A stretch of DNA of 64,000 nt from Pseudomonadota bacterium (GCA_018262235.1 JAGTRY010000001.1:1-64000); one strand, 5' to 3'. Shown: positions 34,733 through 44,204, counted from the stretch's first letter. Made by a program: numbers and translations. The notes: generated from the letters alone by a model not told the origin.

Positions 34733-34850
34733 TGCCGGCACGGTGCGTCGCCGCAAAAGCGTTTCGCGGCCAATGGCGCCCCTACACCAACCACGCAGGC
34801 AAGGCCGACGGAAACGCTTTCCTTAGCACTCAATTCAGCCCCCAGCCCTT

Positions 34851-35621
34851 ATGCAAGAACTTCGCCGCTTCCTGATCGCCCTCGGCTATTTCACCCGCGT
34901 GCCGGTGCCGGCCTGGGTAGGTTGGTCGTCTTTCGAACTGAATCGCGCCACGCGCTATTTTCCACTGGTGGGCCTGCTCGTCGGCGGCTTCAGTGCGCTC
35001 GTTCTGTGGGCTGCGCTGCAGTGCCTGCCGGGCCCGGTGGCTGTGGGGCTGTCGATGCTTGCGAGCCTGATTGTGACGGGAGCCTTCCATGAGGACGGGC
35101 TGGCCGACTCGGCCGATGGTTTCGGCGGTGGTTGGGGCAAGGCACAGGTGCTGGCGATCATGAAGGATTCGCGCATCGGCACTTATGGTGCCATCGCGCT
35201 GGGCATGGCGCTGTTGCTGAAGTTTGCGACACTCCATGCCCTCGGCATCCAGGCGCTGCTCGCGCTGCCGCTGGTGCACGCGGCTTCGCGCGTGCCGCCG
35301 CTGCTGATCATGGCCGGCATGACTTACGTACGCGAAGACGACAGCACGCGCGCCAAGCCGGTCGCGGAAGGGCTGGGCGTAGCGGACTGGTTGCCGGGCG
35401 TGCTGCTGGGCTGCGCGCCACTGCTCGCCGCCGTGTGTTTCGGCTATCTGGACCCACTGCGGGCTACGGCCATGTTGCTTGGTGTGAGTGGCGCAGGGCT
35501 GCTGTGTGCCCGCTATTTTCACGGCCGCATCGGCGGCTATACCGGTGATGCGCTCGGCGCCAGCCAGCAAGTTTGCGAGCTGACGGGCTATCTGGTGTTG
35601 TGCGCGCACGGGGCCGCATGA
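34851..35621 (+). CDS. cobS: Adenosylcobinamide-GDP ribazoletransferase
   Basis: CobS joins adenosylcobinamide-GDP and alpha-ribazole (phosphate) at the membrane. The 256-residue protein has about six hydrophobic segments and the signature FHEDGLADSADGFGGG with KDSRIGTYG. The 118-base gap before it contains a half palindrome of the cobO-cobB type (near 34765-34797). Confidence 0.95.
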   Translation: MQELRRFLIALGYFTRVPVPAWVGWSSFELNRATRYFPLVGLLVGGFSALVLWAALQCLPGPVAVGLSMLASLIVTGAFHEDGLADSADGFGGGWGKAQVLAIMKDSRIGTYGAIALGMALLLKFATLHALGIQALLALPLVHAASRVPPLLIMAGMTYVREDDSTRAKPVAEGLGVADWLPGVLLGCAPLLAAVCFGYLDPLRATAMLLGVSGAGLLCARYFHGRIGGYTGDALGASQQVCELTGYLVLCAHGAA

Positions 35622-35650
35622 ACATCATCCGTACTGATTTGAGCGCGGTT

Positions 35651-35725
35651 TTCGCGGCGCGGACGTCGCTCCTACAGGCTTCGCTCACGACAGGCAGTTT
35701 GTGGGAACGACGTCCACATCGCGAA
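35651..35725. repeat. REP-like palindrome between cobS and cobC
   Basis: Imperfect arms at 35651-35676 and 35700-35725 contain GGACGTCGCTCC and GGAACGACGTCC. It is of the same family as the element in the btuF leader. Confidence 0.7.
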
Positions 35726-35745
35726 TGCCTTTTGAAGAAAAAAAC

Positions 35746-36300
35746 ATGAGCCCGGTCTCCGCCGCCCTGCGCCCTACACCCCACTCCCCGATCTACCTGA
35801 TCCGCCACCCGGCGGTAGCCGTGCCGCCCGGCATTTGCTACGGCCAGAGTGATGTGGCGCTGCGCGAACCGGTCGACGCCCTGGCCGCACAGCTACGGGC
35901 ACAATTGCCGGCGGATTTCACGCTCCTCTCCAGCCCGCTTTCGCGTTGCCTGCAACTGGCACAAGCGCTGGGCACACCACGCACGGATGCACGCCTGATG
36001 GAAATCGATTTCGGGCAATGGGAGTTGCGGGCCTATGACGATATCGAACGTGATCTGATCGATGCCTGGGCTGCAGATCCGCTGGATTTTCGCGGGCATG
36101 GCGGCGAAAGTGTGCGCCAGATGGCCGAGCGTGCCATCGCCGCACTGCATGCGGCCTTGCCGGAAGCGCCCACGGCACTCGTCATCGTGGCCCATGCCGG
36201 ACCCTTGCGGGCGCTGGCCGGACACTTGCAGGGCATGCCGCCGGCAAGCTGGATGCAGCTCAGCCTGGCCTACGGCAGCCTGCTCAAGCTGAGTACCTGA
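35746..36300 (+). CDS. cobC: Alpha-ribazole phosphatase, histidine phosphatase family
   Basis: The 184-residue protein has the phosphohistidine motif IYLIRHPAVA, GQSDVAL, TLLSSPLSRCLQLAQAL, EIDFGQWE and the second His in VIVAHAGPLRAL. In the cobalamin context it should dephosphorylate alpha-ribazole phosphate or adenosylcobalamin phosphate. ATG 35746 follows GAAGAAAA; the longer frame from 35701 is palindrome sequence. It is the last gene of the locus. Confidence 0.88.
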   Translation: MSPVSAALRPTPHSPIYLIRHPAVAVPPGICYGQSDVALREPVDALAAQLRAQLPADFTLLSSPLSRCLQLAQALGTPRTDARLMEIDFGQWELRAYDDIERDLIDAWAADPLDFRGHGGESVRQMAERAIAALHAALPEAPTALVIVAHAGPLRALAGHLQGMPPASWMQLSLAYGSLLKLST

Positions 36301-36306
36301 TCCGGC

Positions 36307-36729
36307 TCAGCCGACCGCAGGAATCCCCGAGTTCCCCGCATGGGCCACTTGCTGCATGTGGAATGCCAGGGCGGCATCCAGGGTAGCGGCGTGCTGGCCG
36401 AACCAGGCCGCCAGCGATTCGGCAGCATCCCGCCCCGCACCATGCTGGCCACCACGCAGATCGGCCGCGGCACTTTCCAGCAAGGTCAGCACGCCTTCGT
36501 GATCGCGCAGGTGGTTATCGATGCCAGGCATCCGGCTGGTTTCCATCCAGGTCTTTTCCTGGGCAAAGTGATCCTTGCAGTGCACGAACAACTGCGTCAG
36601 GCGCGCCAGTTCTTCACCATCCGGCGCATCGGCGAGGGCATTGGTGAGGGCCACAAACTCCTGATGGGCGGCATCCATCGGGCCACTCTGCAATGCGTGC
36701 ATGCTGTCTTGCCATTCAATTCGGGTCAT
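36307..36729 (-). CDS. Bacteriohemerythrin
   Basis: This 140-residue single-domain hemerythrin has ligands in the order expected for bacteriohemerythrins: DAAHQEFVAL, HCKDHFAQEKTWM, IDNHLRDHEGVL and AFHMQQVAHA. It may bind O2 or supply it to membrane enzymes. ATG 36729 has GGAGAAG in front; ATG 36741 is an alternative. It is transcribed alone towards cobC, convergently. Confidence 0.85.
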   Translation of the reverse strand: MTRIEWQDSMHALQSGPMDAAHQEFVALTNALADAPDGEELARLTQLFVHCKDHFAQEKTWMETSRMPGIDNHLRDHEGVLTLLESAAADLRGGQHGAGRDAAESLAAWFGQHAATLDAALAFHMQQVAHAGNSGIPAVG

Positions 36730-36862
36730 CGTCTTCTCCATTCAGGAAATCGGGGCCTGCTTTTGAAACAATCTTTGCCCTCTCTGCTGGCAGCGTAGCA
36801 GTTTCCACCGCCGCCGTCTCACTCTCACGCATACCCACAAGTTTGGCCGTTACAATGCGGCC

Positions 36863-37969
36863 ATGACTCATCCAGCACCCGCCACCTATCTGCCCGATGC
36901 CATCGAGCCTGCGCAATTGCGCCGGGCGCTGGTCATCAAACTGCGCCACCATGGCGACGTCCTGCTCAGCGGGCCGGTCCTTTCCTGCCTCAAACACGCT
37001 GCGCCGCAGTGCGAGATCGATGCCCTGGTCTTTACCGACACGGCAGCCATGCTGACCGGGCACCCGGCACTGGCCCAGTTGCACAGCATCGGACGGGACT
37101 GGAAGAAACTGGGGCAGTTTGCCCAGTTGGGCCACGAATGGCGTCTCTTGCAGGCCCTGCGTGCGCGCCAGTACGATCTTGTCATTCACCTGACCGACCA
37201 TCCGCGCGGAGCCTGGCTGTCCCGCCTGCTCGGCGCCCGCTGGTCCGTCGCGCCGCAACGCACCAAGGGCGGAAAGTGGTGGAAGAATTCCTTCACGCAT
37301 CTGTATCGCACCGTCGGTGGCGGGCGTCGCCATACCGTCGACACACATCTGGATGCGCTGCGCCGCCTGGGGCTGCAGCCTGCGCCGGAGGCCCGCAAGC
37401 TGCAGATGGATCCCGGCACCGAAGCCCGCAACCATGTCGATGCGCTGCTCGCGGAGCATGGCCTGAGCGCAGGCGGTTTCATCCAGCTGCATCCGGCTTC
37501 ACGCTGGTTCTTCAAGTGCTGGCCATCAGACCGGAATGCGCACTTGCTCAAGACACTGGTCGAGCGTGGCGAAAAAATCGTCCTCACCGCCGCGCCCGAT
37601 GCACGCGAGCAGGCGATGGTCGAGGCGATCATCAACGAAGCCGGCGTGCCGGTGGTGAATCTGGCGGGCCAGTTCAACCTGCGCCAGCTTGCCGCGCTGA
37701 CCGCTCGCGCAAAGCTCTTCGTCGGCGTCGACTCAGCCCCGATGCATATCGCGGCGGCAGTCGGTACGCCCTGCGTGGCGCTGTTCGGCCCCTCCGGTGA
37801 TCGCGAATGGGGGCCATGGATGGTCAACAGCGCAGTCGTGACCAGCCCGCACAGTTGCCGCCCGTGCGGCCTGGATGGCTGCGGGGGCGGCAAGGTTTCC
37901 GAATGTCTTGATGCCATCGGCATTCAACAGGTGCTGGATGCAATCGACCGAGTGCTTGCCCATGCGTGA
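36863..37969 (+). CDS. LPS heptosyltransferase, family GT9 (WaaQ-like)
   Basis: This 368-residue GT9 enzyme has LVIKLRHHGDVLLSGPVLS, YDLVIHLTDHPRGAWLSRLL, RWFFKCWP and FVGVDSAPMHIAAAVGTPCVALFGPSG. These blocks resemble heptosyltransferase III (RfaQ/WaaQ). It starts a four-gene run with small overlaps that builds the LPS core on the cytoplasmic face of the inner membrane. Confidence 0.88.
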   Translation: MTHPAPATYLPDAIEPAQLRRALVIKLRHHGDVLLSGPVLSCLKHAAPQCEIDALVFTDTAAMLTGHPALAQLHSIGRDWKKLGQFAQLGHEWRLLQALRARQYDLVIHLTDHPRGAWLSRLLGARWSVAPQRTKGGKWWKNSFTHLYRTVGGGRRHTVDTHLDALRRLGLQPAPEARKLQMDPGTEARNHVDALLAEHGLSAGGFIQLHPASRWFFKCWPSDRNAHLLKTLVERGEKIVLTAAPDAREQAMVEAIINEAGVPVVNLAGQFNLRQLAALTARAKLFVGVDSAPMHIAAAVGTPCVALFGPSGDREWGPWMVNSAVVTSPHSCRPCGLDGCGGGKVSECLDAIGIQQVLDAIDRVLAHA

Positions 37970-39155
37970 TCACGCACCCGACCCGCAAAACCATCCGCTG
38001 CATCTGGCCATCGTACGCCAGGCCTACAACCCCTACGGTGGCGCCGAGCGCTTCGTCGAACGTGCCATCAAGGCACTGGGGGATGACAAGGTGCAGGTCA
38101 CCCTGATCACCCGCACATGGGAAGGCGATGAACGCCCCGGCCTGAAAGTGTTGCTGGCAGCCACCCCGCACATCAGCCGTCTGCTGCGCGACATGACATT
38201 TGCACGCAGCGTGCGCTCACTGATCAAGACCCATGTGTTCGATCTGGTGCAAAGCCACGAGCGCATCCCCGGCTGCGACATCTTCCGCGCCGGAGATGGC
38301 GTGCATGCCAGCTGGCTGGAGCAGCGCGCGCGCACCCTCGGCCCGATCGGCCGCTTCCTGCAGAGCATTTCGCCCTGGCATCGCTACATCCTGCGCATGG
38401 AAGACCGCATGTTCCGCGATCCAAAGCTGCGCGCCGTGATCTGCAATTCAGAAATGGTGCGCCAGGATATCGCCCACCGTTATCCGCAGCTGGCCAGCAA
38501 ACTGCATGTGATCCACAACGGCATTGACCTTGAACACTTTCATCCGGGCCTGCGCGCACAGTACCGGGAGATGATCCGTGAGCAGCTTGATGTCCCCGAA
38601 TGCACGCCGGTGATTCTCTACGTCGGCTCAGGCTTCGCACGCAAGGGCGTGCCGCAGTTGCTCGAAGCACTCGCCCGGCCGGAGCTGCAAGCCGCGCAGC
38701 TGTGGATCATCGGCAAGGACAAGCTCACCCGCCGCCTGCAACGCCGCGCTGCCGCCCTGGGGCTGAGCAGCCAGGTCCGCTTCCTCGGCCCGAAAAAAGA
38801 TGTCGCGCCTTATCTGGGTGCCGCCGATGTCTTCGCGCTGCCCACGCTCTACGATCCGATGCCCAATGCCGCACTCGAAGCACTGGCCGCCGGCTTGCCC
38901 GTCCTCACGTCGACCAGCTCCGGCGCCGCCGAGCTGGTCCGCCTGGGGGAAAACGGCGAGCGGGTCGACGCTCTCGATATCGCCGGCATAGCCGCCGCCC
39001 TCTCCCGTCTACTCAGCGCCAGCCAGAATCCTGATCTGGAACCGGCCGTGCGCGCTGCGGCCCACACCAGCGTTGCGCACATGAGCAACGAGACGATGGC
39101 CGCAGAACTTGTGGCGCTCTATCGGCAGCTCCTGCCGGTAGTGGCACAGCTATAA
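37962..39155 (+). CDS. Glycosyltransferase family 4, WaaG-like
   Basis: The 397-residue GT4 enzyme has the N-terminal acceptor loop YNPYGGAERFVERAI, HERIPGCDIFRAGDGVHASW typical of RfaG/WaaG, IHNGIDLEHFHP and the donor motif ALPTLYDPMPNAALEALAAGLPV. It likely adds the first hexose of the outer core. It overlaps the upstream gene by 8 bases. Confidence 0.87.
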   Translation: MRDHAPDPQNHPLHLAIVRQAYNPYGGAERFVERAIKALGDDKVQVTLITRTWEGDERPGLKVLLAATPHISRLLRDMTFARSVRSLIKTHVFDLVQSHERIPGCDIFRAGDGVHASWLEQRARTLGPIGRFLQSISPWHRYILRMEDRMFRDPKLRAVICNSEMVRQDIAHRYPQLASKLHVIHNGIDLEHFHPGLRAQYREMIREQLDVPECTPVILYVGSGFARKGVPQLLEALARPELQAAQLWIIGKDKLTRRLQRRAAALGLSSQVRFLGPKKDVAPYLGAADVFALPTLYDPMPNAALEALAAGLPVLTSTSSGAAELVRLGENGERVDALDIAGIAAALSRLLSASQNPDLEPAVRAAAHTSVAHMSNETMAAELVALYRQLLPVVAQL

Positions 39156-39187
39156 TCGCAGCCAAACCGACCCGGGCTCCCAAGATC

Positions 39188-40318
39188 ATGGCGCACTACA
39201 ATACCCTGCTGTCCCACCGTTCCCTGCGCATCGTGCACACAGAAGCCTCCTGCGGCTGGGGCGGACAAGAAATCCGCATCCTTGAGGAATCCCGCGGCCT
39301 GATCGAGCGGGGGCACGAAGTCACCCTGCTCTGCCCGGCAGAATCGACGATCTTCGTGCGCGCACACGACTGGGGCATCAAAGCCGTGGCCCTGCCGCTC
39401 AAGGAAAAACGCTGGGAGAACTTCAAGGCCGTGCGCGCCTGGATTCTCGCCAATCGCCCCGACGTCGACATCATCAACACCCACAGCTCGACCGACAGCT
39501 GGCTGGTCGCCCTGGCCAACCTGAGCCTGCGCCACAAGGCCATCCCGGTGGTTCGCACACGCCATATCTCGGCGCCGGTCAAGAATTCTTTCGCCAATCG
39601 CTGGCTCTACGGCAAGGCGGCTGCGCACATCGTGACCACGGGCGAAGGCCTGCGCCACGAATTGATCGACGGCCTCGGCCTGCGCCCGGAACAGGTCCAG
39701 TCGATCTTCACCGGCATCAACACCAAGCGTTTCGAACCCGGCGACAAGGTCGAGGCACGCAACCAGCTCGGTCTCGACGTGAATGCCACCTGGATCGGCA
39801 TCATTGCCACGCTGCGCTCCTGGAAGGGCCACAAGTATCTGCTCAAGGCAATCAGCGAGCTCAATGACCCGCGCATCCGGCTGGTCATCGTCGGCGACGG
39901 ACCGCAGCGCGACAAGCTCAACCGCCTCACCGTGGAACTCGGTCTGACCCGCGTCGTACGCTTCGCCGGCCAACAACGTGACGTGGTGCCCTGGCTGCAG
40001 GCGCTGGACATCTTCGCCCTGCCCTCCTTCGCCAACGAAGGCGTGTCACAGGCCGTGATGCAGGCCATGGCCGTCGGTCTGCCGGTCATCACCACCCCGA
40101 TCGGCAGCTCCGCGGATGTGGTCAAACCGGCCCTGACCGGCGTACTGGTTCCGCCCAAGGACAGCAAGGCACTGGCCCAAGCCATCCGCCGCCTGCTCGA
40201 CAATCCTGCCGAAGCCAACAAGCTCGGCACTGCCGCGCGCGCGTTCGCCCTCGAAAACTGCGGCATCGAACGCATGCTCACGCGCATGGAAGCCGTCTTT
40301 CAGCGCTGCGCGGGATGA
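39188..40318 (+). CDS. Glycosyltransferase family 4
   Basis: The 376-residue enzyme has TEASCGWGGQEIRILEE, INTHSSTDSW, FTGINTKRFEPGD and ALPSFANEGVSQAVMQAMA. It is probably another LPS-core hexosyltransferase. It sits 32 bases after the WaaG-like gene and overlaps the next gene as ATGA. Confidence 0.86.
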   Translation: MAHYNTLLSHRSLRIVHTEASCGWGGQEIRILEESRGLIERGHEVTLLCPAESTIFVRAHDWGIKAVALPLKEKRWENFKAVRAWILANRPDVDIINTHSSTDSWLVALANLSLRHKAIPVVRTRHISAPVKNSFANRWLYGKAAAHIVTTGEGLRHELIDGLGLRPEQVQSIFTGINTKRFEPGDKVEARNQLGLDVNATWIGIIATLRSWKGHKYLLKAISELNDPRIRLVIVGDGPQRDKLNRLTVELGLTRVVRFAGQQRDVVPWLQALDIFALPSFANEGVSQAVMQAMAVGLPVITTPIGSSADVVKPALTGVLVPPKDSKALAQAIRRLLDNPAEANKLGTAARAFALENCGIERMLTRMEAVFQRCAG

Positions 40319-41430
40319 GTCGTTTCGCCAGTCGCCTGTTCGTCCTGCGGCGCCTTGCACTGCAGGCGCTTGATCCCCGCAACTGGACACGCCGCCGCCC
40401 GATTGCCGAGCCGCGCCGGATCCTGATCCTGCATCACCTGCTGCTGGGCGACACGCTCATGCTCACGCCATTACTGGCCAAGCTGGCAGCCCAATACCCG
40501 CAGGCCGAACGCTATCTCGCCTGTCCGCAGGCTATCGCCCCGCTGTATGCCGGGCAAGTATTCGGTATCCGCCCCCTGCCCTGGCACCCGCGCAAGGGAG
40601 ACATCGCCGCCTTGCGCGCCGCGGCCCCTTTCGATCTGGTCATCATTCCTGCCGAGAACCGTTTCAGCCCGCTAGCCCGTGCGCTCGGTGCACGCCAGGT
40701 CCTTGCCTTTGCCAACGACAAGCCGGCCTGGAAAAACTGGCTGGTCGACACGGCAAGGCCTCTTCCCTCCACGCCAGCAGCATTTGGTGACTTCTGCGCG
40801 GAACTGATCGCAGGCGAAGCCCCGACGCCCTATCAAAGCACCGACTGGCCGCTCCCCCCCAGCAAGCCGTTCGACCGGCCGGCGTCCCCTTATGCCGTCC
40901 TCCATCTCGGCGCATCAACCCCGCTCAAACACTGGCCCGCCGAACGCTGGCTGGCGCTTGCCGACTGGCTCGCCGCGCAAGGCATCACCCCGGTCTGGAG
41001 TGCTGGCGCCAAGGAACTTGATCTGGTTCAGCAAGCCGACCCGCAAGGCCGCTACCCCAGCAGCGCAGGCCAGCTCGACCTCCCCCAACTGGCAAGCCTG
41101 CTGCAACACGCACGGCTGGCCGTGTGCCCGGACACCGGCGTCACCCAACTCGCCCGCACCGTCGGCGTACCAACCATCGCACTCTTCGGCCCGGGTTCAG
41201 CCACCTTCGCCGGAACCGGCCAATACTGGCGCAACAGCCCATTCACTGCGCTGTCCATCAACATTGCCTGTCGCGATCAGCACATGATCTTCCGCCGCAA
41301 GACCGACTGGATCCAGCGCTGCACGCGTGGCTTCGGCGAGGGTACGAACCAATGCGCCCGCGCGCTATGCATGGAAGGCATCACGCTGGCCGCCGTGCAA
41401 GAAGCTTGTACACACTGGCTCGAAGCCTGA
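40315..41430 (+). CDS. LPS heptosyltransferase-like, family GT9
   Basis: The 371-residue GT9 enzyme has ILILHHLLLGDTLMLTPLLAKL, FDLVIIPAENRFSPLARALG, VLHLGASTPLKHWPAERW and LAVCPDTGVTQLARTVGVPTIALFGPG. The sugar it moves cannot be told from sequence. It ends the LPS-core run; a weak palindrome (41432-41439 with 41461-41468) follows. Confidence 0.84.
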   Translation: MSRFASRLFVLRRLALQALDPRNWTRRRPIAEPRRILILHHLLLGDTLMLTPLLAKLAAQYPQAERYLACPQAIAPLYAGQVFGIRPLPWHPRKGDIAALRAAAPFDLVIIPAENRFSPLARALGARQVLAFANDKPAWKNWLVDTARPLPSTPAAFGDFCAELIAGEAPTPYQSTDWPLPPSKPFDRPASPYAVLHLGASTPLKHWPAERWLALADWLAAQGITPVWSAGAKELDLVQQADPQGRYPSSAGQLDLPQLASLLQHARLAVCPDTGVTQLARTVGVPTIALFGPGSATFAGTGQYWRNSPFTALSINIACRDQHMIFRRKTDWIQRCTRGFGEGTNQCARALCMEGITLAAVQEACTHWLEA

Positions 41431-41806
41431 TATCGGGCGTTTTAGAAGCGAAGCACGTAGCGCCCGATCTGTCTGCAGTCTTGACTGGGATCTGGCGTCA
41501 GGCGCTTTGGATGAAGGATTGCTTTCTGCATGAATGCCGAGTGGGTACAATCGGCCAGGTGCCGCCATTCGCGGTAAGCGCCGAAAGCGGGCATTGCGTA
41601 GGGTGGGCACGGTGTGCCCACGCAGCATACGATCAGATACCATGAACAAACGCGTGGGCTCGCCGGGCCCACCCTACCTGACACTGAGCTGGTCTCCATG
41701 AATTAACGCCCGGCAGGTTATACAGCAGACCGGCAAGTTGTGGCGCAATATTGCTGTTCAAATTGAACGTTAGACCTTCCCACACAAATGATTGGCGGGC
41801 AAATCG
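41431..41806. other. Intergenic region with REP-like palindrome
   Basis: No gene is seen in this 376-base stretch. It holds the palindrome 41597-41677, with arms GTAGGGTGGGC and GCCCACCCTAC. The last part before 41807 becomes AT-richer, as the next gene is. Confidence 0.5.
41597..41677. repeat. REP-like palindrome upstream of AlbA_2 gene
   Basis: Arms start GTAGGGTGGGC and end GCCCACCCTAC with a centre of about 25 bases. It resembles in outline, but does not match, the other element families in the window. Confidence 0.65.
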
Positions 41807-43195
41807 ATGATTGAAGAAAGAACCCTCAGCGCAACGGAAACTCAGAAGCTGCTACAGGCTCAAGAGGATCACTTCTTCGATTTCAAGTCGAAAGACATTC
41901 TTCCCGCCAAGTTGCAAGAGACGTTCATCGCCTTTGCAAACGCTGACGGCGGAGACATCTACATTGGAGTCGAAGACAAGAAATACAAAGGGAATCGGGT
42001 TCAGCCGTTTGCTGCAAAGGAGGATGCCAACGCGCTGCTCACGGTGCTGCTTGAGCAGACGACACCCGCCGTTGAGAACGTACTGGTCGAGTTCTTAACC
42101 GTTGCTGGCGGCAGCCTCCTTCATCTATCTATTCCCAAAAGCCCGAGGGTGCACTACACGGCATCTGGCGACTGCTACGTTCGGCTAAACGCAGCCAAGG
42201 TGAAGATCAAGGGCGAGCGAGTTACGAGTTTGGCCTACTCGAAAGGGGCCGTACTCTACGAGCGTGTGCCCGTTGAATCAGTCACTGTTGATGAGATATC
42301 AAAAGCGGCGGCACTTGAGTCGTACCGCGAAAGAGTTGGCACCTCTCTGGAACCTGAAAGGTTCTTGCGCAAGCAGCGACTGATCAGTGAAAAGAACGGA
42401 AATCAATTGCCAAATGTCGGCTGCGTACTTCTATTCGATGAAGAACCGCAGGCATCGGTAGAAACACGGTGTGCAATAAAGGTCTACCGATTGCGCACAA
42501 CCGACACCAACTACATGCGCGAGCATCTAGCCGGAATGCCGGCAACCATTAATGGTCCGCTCGAAGCACAAATTTTGGCGGCCCTGGAGAAAGTGGCTGA
42601 ACTTGTCGAAGGAGCTACCTACTATGAAGGCGAAAAGCTCGTCTCGCTCAAGTATCCAGTTGACGCCATCAAAGAACTTCTGGTCAACGCTGTCATCCAT
42701 CGCGACTACAGCCTCAATGACGACATCCACATTCGCATTTTTGACAACCGCATAGAGATATCCAGCCCCGGAAAACTTCCAGGCTACATGACGATCGACA
42801 ACCTTTACGAAGAACGCTTCTCGCGTAATCCCAATATCGTTCGGATGCTGCATAACCTTCCCAATCCACTGAACCATGACATTGGAGAAGGTCTCGACAC
42901 CGTGAGAAATGAACTCAATAAGGCCGGTCTTATATCACCAGTGTTTGAGGTTAAAGGGAACGCCTTCGTGGTCACGATTCGCCATCAGCGGATGGCGTCG
43001 ATTGAGGATGTAGTGATGCAGCATTTGGATCAAAACCCAGATGCACTTATGACTAACAAGCTAGCGCGCCAGTTGAGCGGGGAAGACGACATAAACAAGG
43101 TTAAGAAGGCTCTACAGAAACTCAGGTCCGAAGGGAAGATCGAAGTCGTAGATCCGGATGCACCCGCATTCAAATTTCAGTACAGGAAGGTCTAA
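41807..43195 (+). CDS. AlbA_2 (Schlafen-type) protein with C-terminal ATPase-like domain
   Basis: This 462-residue protein starts with an AlbA_2 putative DNA/RNA-binding domain: EDHFFDFKSKDILPAKLQE, AFANADGGDIYIGVEDK and a Schlafen-like core. The second half matches the HATPase_c_4 module of RecG-like predicted regulators: LKYPVDAIKELLVNAVIHRDYS, IRIFDNRIEISSPGKLPG and GEGLDTVRNELNKAGL. A winged-helix-like tail follows. Codon use is less GC-rich than around it and it is flanked by palindromes, so it looks acquired. Such proteins occur among accessory and defence genes, but no defence partner is visible here. Confidence 0.8.
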   Translation: MIEERTLSATETQKLLQAQEDHFFDFKSKDILPAKLQETFIAFANADGGDIYIGVEDKKYKGNRVQPFAAKEDANALLTVLLEQTTPAVENVLVEFLTVAGGSLLHLSIPKSPRVHYTASGDCYVRLNAAKVKIKGERVTSLAYSKGAVLYERVPVESVTVDEISKAAALESYRERVGTSLEPERFLRKQRLISEKNGNQLPNVGCVLLFDEEPQASVETRCAIKVYRLRTTDTNYMREHLAGMPATINGPLEAQILAALEKVAELVEGATYYEGEKLVSLKYPVDAIKELLVNAVIHRDYSLNDDIHIRIFDNRIEISSPGKLPGYMTIDNLYEERFSRNPNIVRMLHNLPNPLNHDIGEGLDTVRNELNKAGLISPVFEVKGNAFVVTIRHQRMASIEDVVMQHLDQNPDALMTNKLARQLSGEDDINKVKKALQKLRSEGKIEVVDPDAPAFKFQYRKV

Positions 43196-43274
43196 CGAAT
43201 AAGGATAGATCGTGCGCAGCCACGATCTGATCCGTTTGTTGAACAAGCCCGTTCCCTGAGCCGTTTCCAGCCTG

Positions 43275-43354
43275 GTAGGGCGGGTCATTGACCCGCGCTG
43301 ACGAACATGACGCCCCATTCCGCGCGGGTTACGCCTACGGCTAACCCGCCCTAC
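43275..43354. repeat. REP-like palindrome downstream of AlbA_2 gene
   Basis: Arms GTAGGGCGGGT (43275) and ACCCGCCCTAC (ending 43354) enclose smaller repeats including GGGTTACGCCTACGGCTAACCC. The right half resembles the elements around cobQ. Confidence 0.7.
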
Positions 43355-43514
43355 GCCTGAACGTCTGCTTCCCGATATTTCGACCGGCCGCAACGGGTCG
43401 AAAACAATAGGAACACACCGCGTACAGCGCAGTGACAAGATTACGCAAAACGCCACCGTATGCTGATTGAGACCAGCACGAAGGTGTCTGCATTTCACCC
43501 TGCACGCCCCCTTC

Positions 43515-43547
43515 GAAAAAACAAACGGCCGCATCGCGCGGCCGTTG
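43515..43547 (-). terminator. Terminator of tpx
   Basis: A stem ACGGCCGC/GCGGCCGT with a 5-base loop is followed on the minus strand by TTGTTTTTT. It lies about 20 bases past the tpx stop. Confidence 0.8.
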
Positions 43548-43567
43548 TTCATTCAAGCAAGGCGGGC

Positions 43568-44065
43568 TTACAGCACGGCCAGCGCGGCGTCGTAATCCGG
43601 CTCGTTCTTGATCTCGGAGACCAGTTCAGTGTGGAGCACCTTGTTATCGGCATCCAGCACTACGACTGCGCGGGCGGTGAGGCCGGCGAGCGGGCCGCTG
43701 GTGATGTCGACGCCGTAGGCTTGCTTGAAGCCGGTATTGCGGAAGGTGGACAGGGTCTTCACGTTGGCAAGGCCTTCAACTTCGCAGAAACGCGTGGCGG
43801 CGAAGGGCAGATCGGCGGAGATCACCAGCACCACGGTGTTGTCGAGACCGGAAGCCTTTTCGTTGAACTTGCGCGTCGAGGTTGCGCAGGTGCCTGTGTC
43901 CAGGCTCGGGACGATGTTCAGCACCTTGCGCTTGCCCGCATAGGTGGCCAGCGTGGCGGTGGACAGGTCAGCCGCCACGAGGCTGAAATCCGCGCCGATG
44001 CCGCCCACTTGCGGGAAGGTGCCCGCAACATTGATCGGGTTGCCACCAAGGGTAACTGTGCTCAT
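43568..44065 (-). CDS. tpx: Thiol peroxidase Tpx
   Basis: Tpx reduces hydroperoxides using thioredoxin. The 165-residue protein has the peroxidatic Cys in [16 protein letters not shown], the resolving Cys in [11 protein letters not shown] and the start [17 protein letters not shown] 44065 gives the standard length. It stands alone with its own terminator. Confidence 0.95.
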   Translation of the reverse strand: MSTVTLGGNPINVAGTFPQVGGIGADFSLVAADLSTATLATYAGKRKVLNIVPSLDTGTCATSTRKFNEKASGLDNTVVLVISADLPFAATRFCEVEGLANVKTLSTFRNTGFKQAYGVDITSGPLAGLTARAVVVLDADNKVLHTELVSEIKNEPDYDAALAVL

Positions 44066-44204
44066 GAATTCTCTCCGTTCGGGTTGGGTGCCGCTGTTAT
44101 GGAATTGTGCGGCGGGGTGCGTAATCATAGCTGCGCCCGGAAAGCTGGCAAACTATTGCCGCGATAGCGAGATGCGCCCCATCCGGCAAACTGCGCTGCC
44201 GCAG

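Larger units (their letters stand above)
43196..43567. other. Intergenic region with palindrome and tpx terminator
   Basis: No gene is supported here. The stretch holds the palindrome 43275-43354 (GTAGGGCGGGT with ACCCGCCCTAC) and, at its right end, the tpx terminator. Short frames inside it derive from the palindrome. Confidence 0.5.

Noticed and set aside
33572-34756. 394-residue minus-strand frame over cobT
   Set aside because: It is antisense to cobT, composition is shadow-like, and there is no ribosome site.
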